NCBI RefSeq assembly: GCF_000373765.1
Contig: NZ_KB892383.1
Location: 42,393 to 106,392 of the forward strand
Direction: 5' to 3'
Length of the DNA stretch: 64,000 bases
Source: Legionella shakespearei DSM 23087
GTDB lineage: Bacteria > Pseudomonadota > Gammaproteobacteria > Legionellales > Legionellaceae
Under the pieces are notes generated by a model, which saw only the letters and a list, made by a program, of their open reading frames with translations, was not told the DNA's origin and searched no databases. Below, piece after piece: positions 63,759 to 64,000 of this stretch; position 1 is the first letter of the stretch, and every line of letters starts with the position of its first letter. The position numbers and the translations under genes were made by a program.

Positions 63759-64000
63759 ATTGCTTTATACACAAATAATTCCAAATAGAATAATATCGAC
63801 CCATTTGAAGAAAAGCGTGGATATTAGTTATGGAAATGTCAGAAGATTGGGTTGAAAAAGAAGTAGAGGATGAAGATTTTGGAGATAAGCGATTAAATAA
63901 GCGTTTTAAGAAATTGCTCGGGAGTTTATTTAAATCGCCGGATAAAAGCATATCGGGCTCATGCAAGGGCTGGGATGAAACGATGGGAGCCTATCGTTTT
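63758..64000 (+). mobile_element. IS4-family, IS50-group insertion sequence, left end
   Basis: The first 19 bases (CATTGCTTTATACACAAAT) share the core TTATACACAA and spacing with the Tn5/IS50 outside end. A transposase frame starts 72 bp inside. The element runs off the window, so its right end and target duplication cannot be seen. Confidence 0.7.
63830..64000 (+). CDS. IS50/Tn5-type transposase, partial
   Basis: 57 residues from ATG 63830 to the window edge: WVEKEVEDEDFGDKRLNKRF then KSPDKSISGSCKGWDETMGA. This matches the N-terminal DNA-binding domain of Tn5-like transposases (the F-GD-RL-KR motif and the SI..SC.GW.E..A.YRF pattern). The catalytic DDE part lies outside the window. The start could also be the Met two codons later. 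Confidence 0.85.
   Translation, partial: MEMSEDWVEKEVEDEDFGDKRLNKRFKKLLGSLFKSPDKSISGSCKGWDETMGAYRF

Overview
The window looks like chromosome of a Legionella species (Gammaproteobacteria, Legionellales). This rests on a secreted eukaryote-type NTPDase, a secreted DUF4785 protein, an ankyrin-repeat protein, tandem unknown proteins with effector-like tails, moderately AT-rich DNA, and many dispersed palindromic repeats. No database search was possible; all names come from motifs and family knowledge.

Core part (1-41508): acyl-CoA synthetase; mfd (minus strand); an APC permease; rmuC with a DUF4785 protein and a secreted serine hydrolase; ligA; a peptide-transporter operon (binding protein, OppB, OppC, no ATPases); two tandem paralogous unknown genes; dnaE convergent with a YbaL/KefB-type antiporter; two unknown minus-strand genes; a glyco-lipid cluster (DPPR-synthase-like UbiA protein, AftB-like GT-C glycosyltransferase, WbpM/PglF-type dehydratase); an RND efflux pair; csaA; an amino-acid permease; an NTPDase; and tRNA-Thr(CGT).

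Accessory part (41509-64000): tRNA-Thr is the target of a 12.2 kb P4-like integrative island. The island carries an unknown cargo gene, an AlpA-like regulator, a DUF927 helicase followed by an iteron-like array of GGGACA hexamers, a degenerate recombinase-like protein, a large nuclease-methylase (type ISP-like) enzyme, a RhuM-Fic protein, a YhcG (DUF1016) nuclease and a P4-type integrase. Its right end is a second copy of the tRNA 3' half. Exactly 47 bp beyond that copy lies another pair of TGTGTCG repeats, the same geometry as at the island's own left end. An older island was therefore probably already present at this tRNA. That older segment holds decayed and intact conflict genes: Phd antitoxins, a DUF6088 protein with a 14-codon toxin stub, an Mrr nuclease, a frameshifted TumE toxin with intact antitoxin, and an AbiEi/AbiEii pair with TGTTCA operators. 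Further right are an AadA-like nucleotidyltransferase with a GNAT acetyltransferase, an ankyrin protein, a YqfO-like protein, a yhcG remnant, and an IS50-group insertion sequence that runs off the window after cutting a palindromic repeat.

At least five families of palindromic repeats (here A-E) occupy nearly every intergenic gap. One copy sits between oppB and oppC, flanked by a 10-bp direct repeat, so at least that family appears to have been mobile. Others supply stop codons or C-termini to neighbouring genes.
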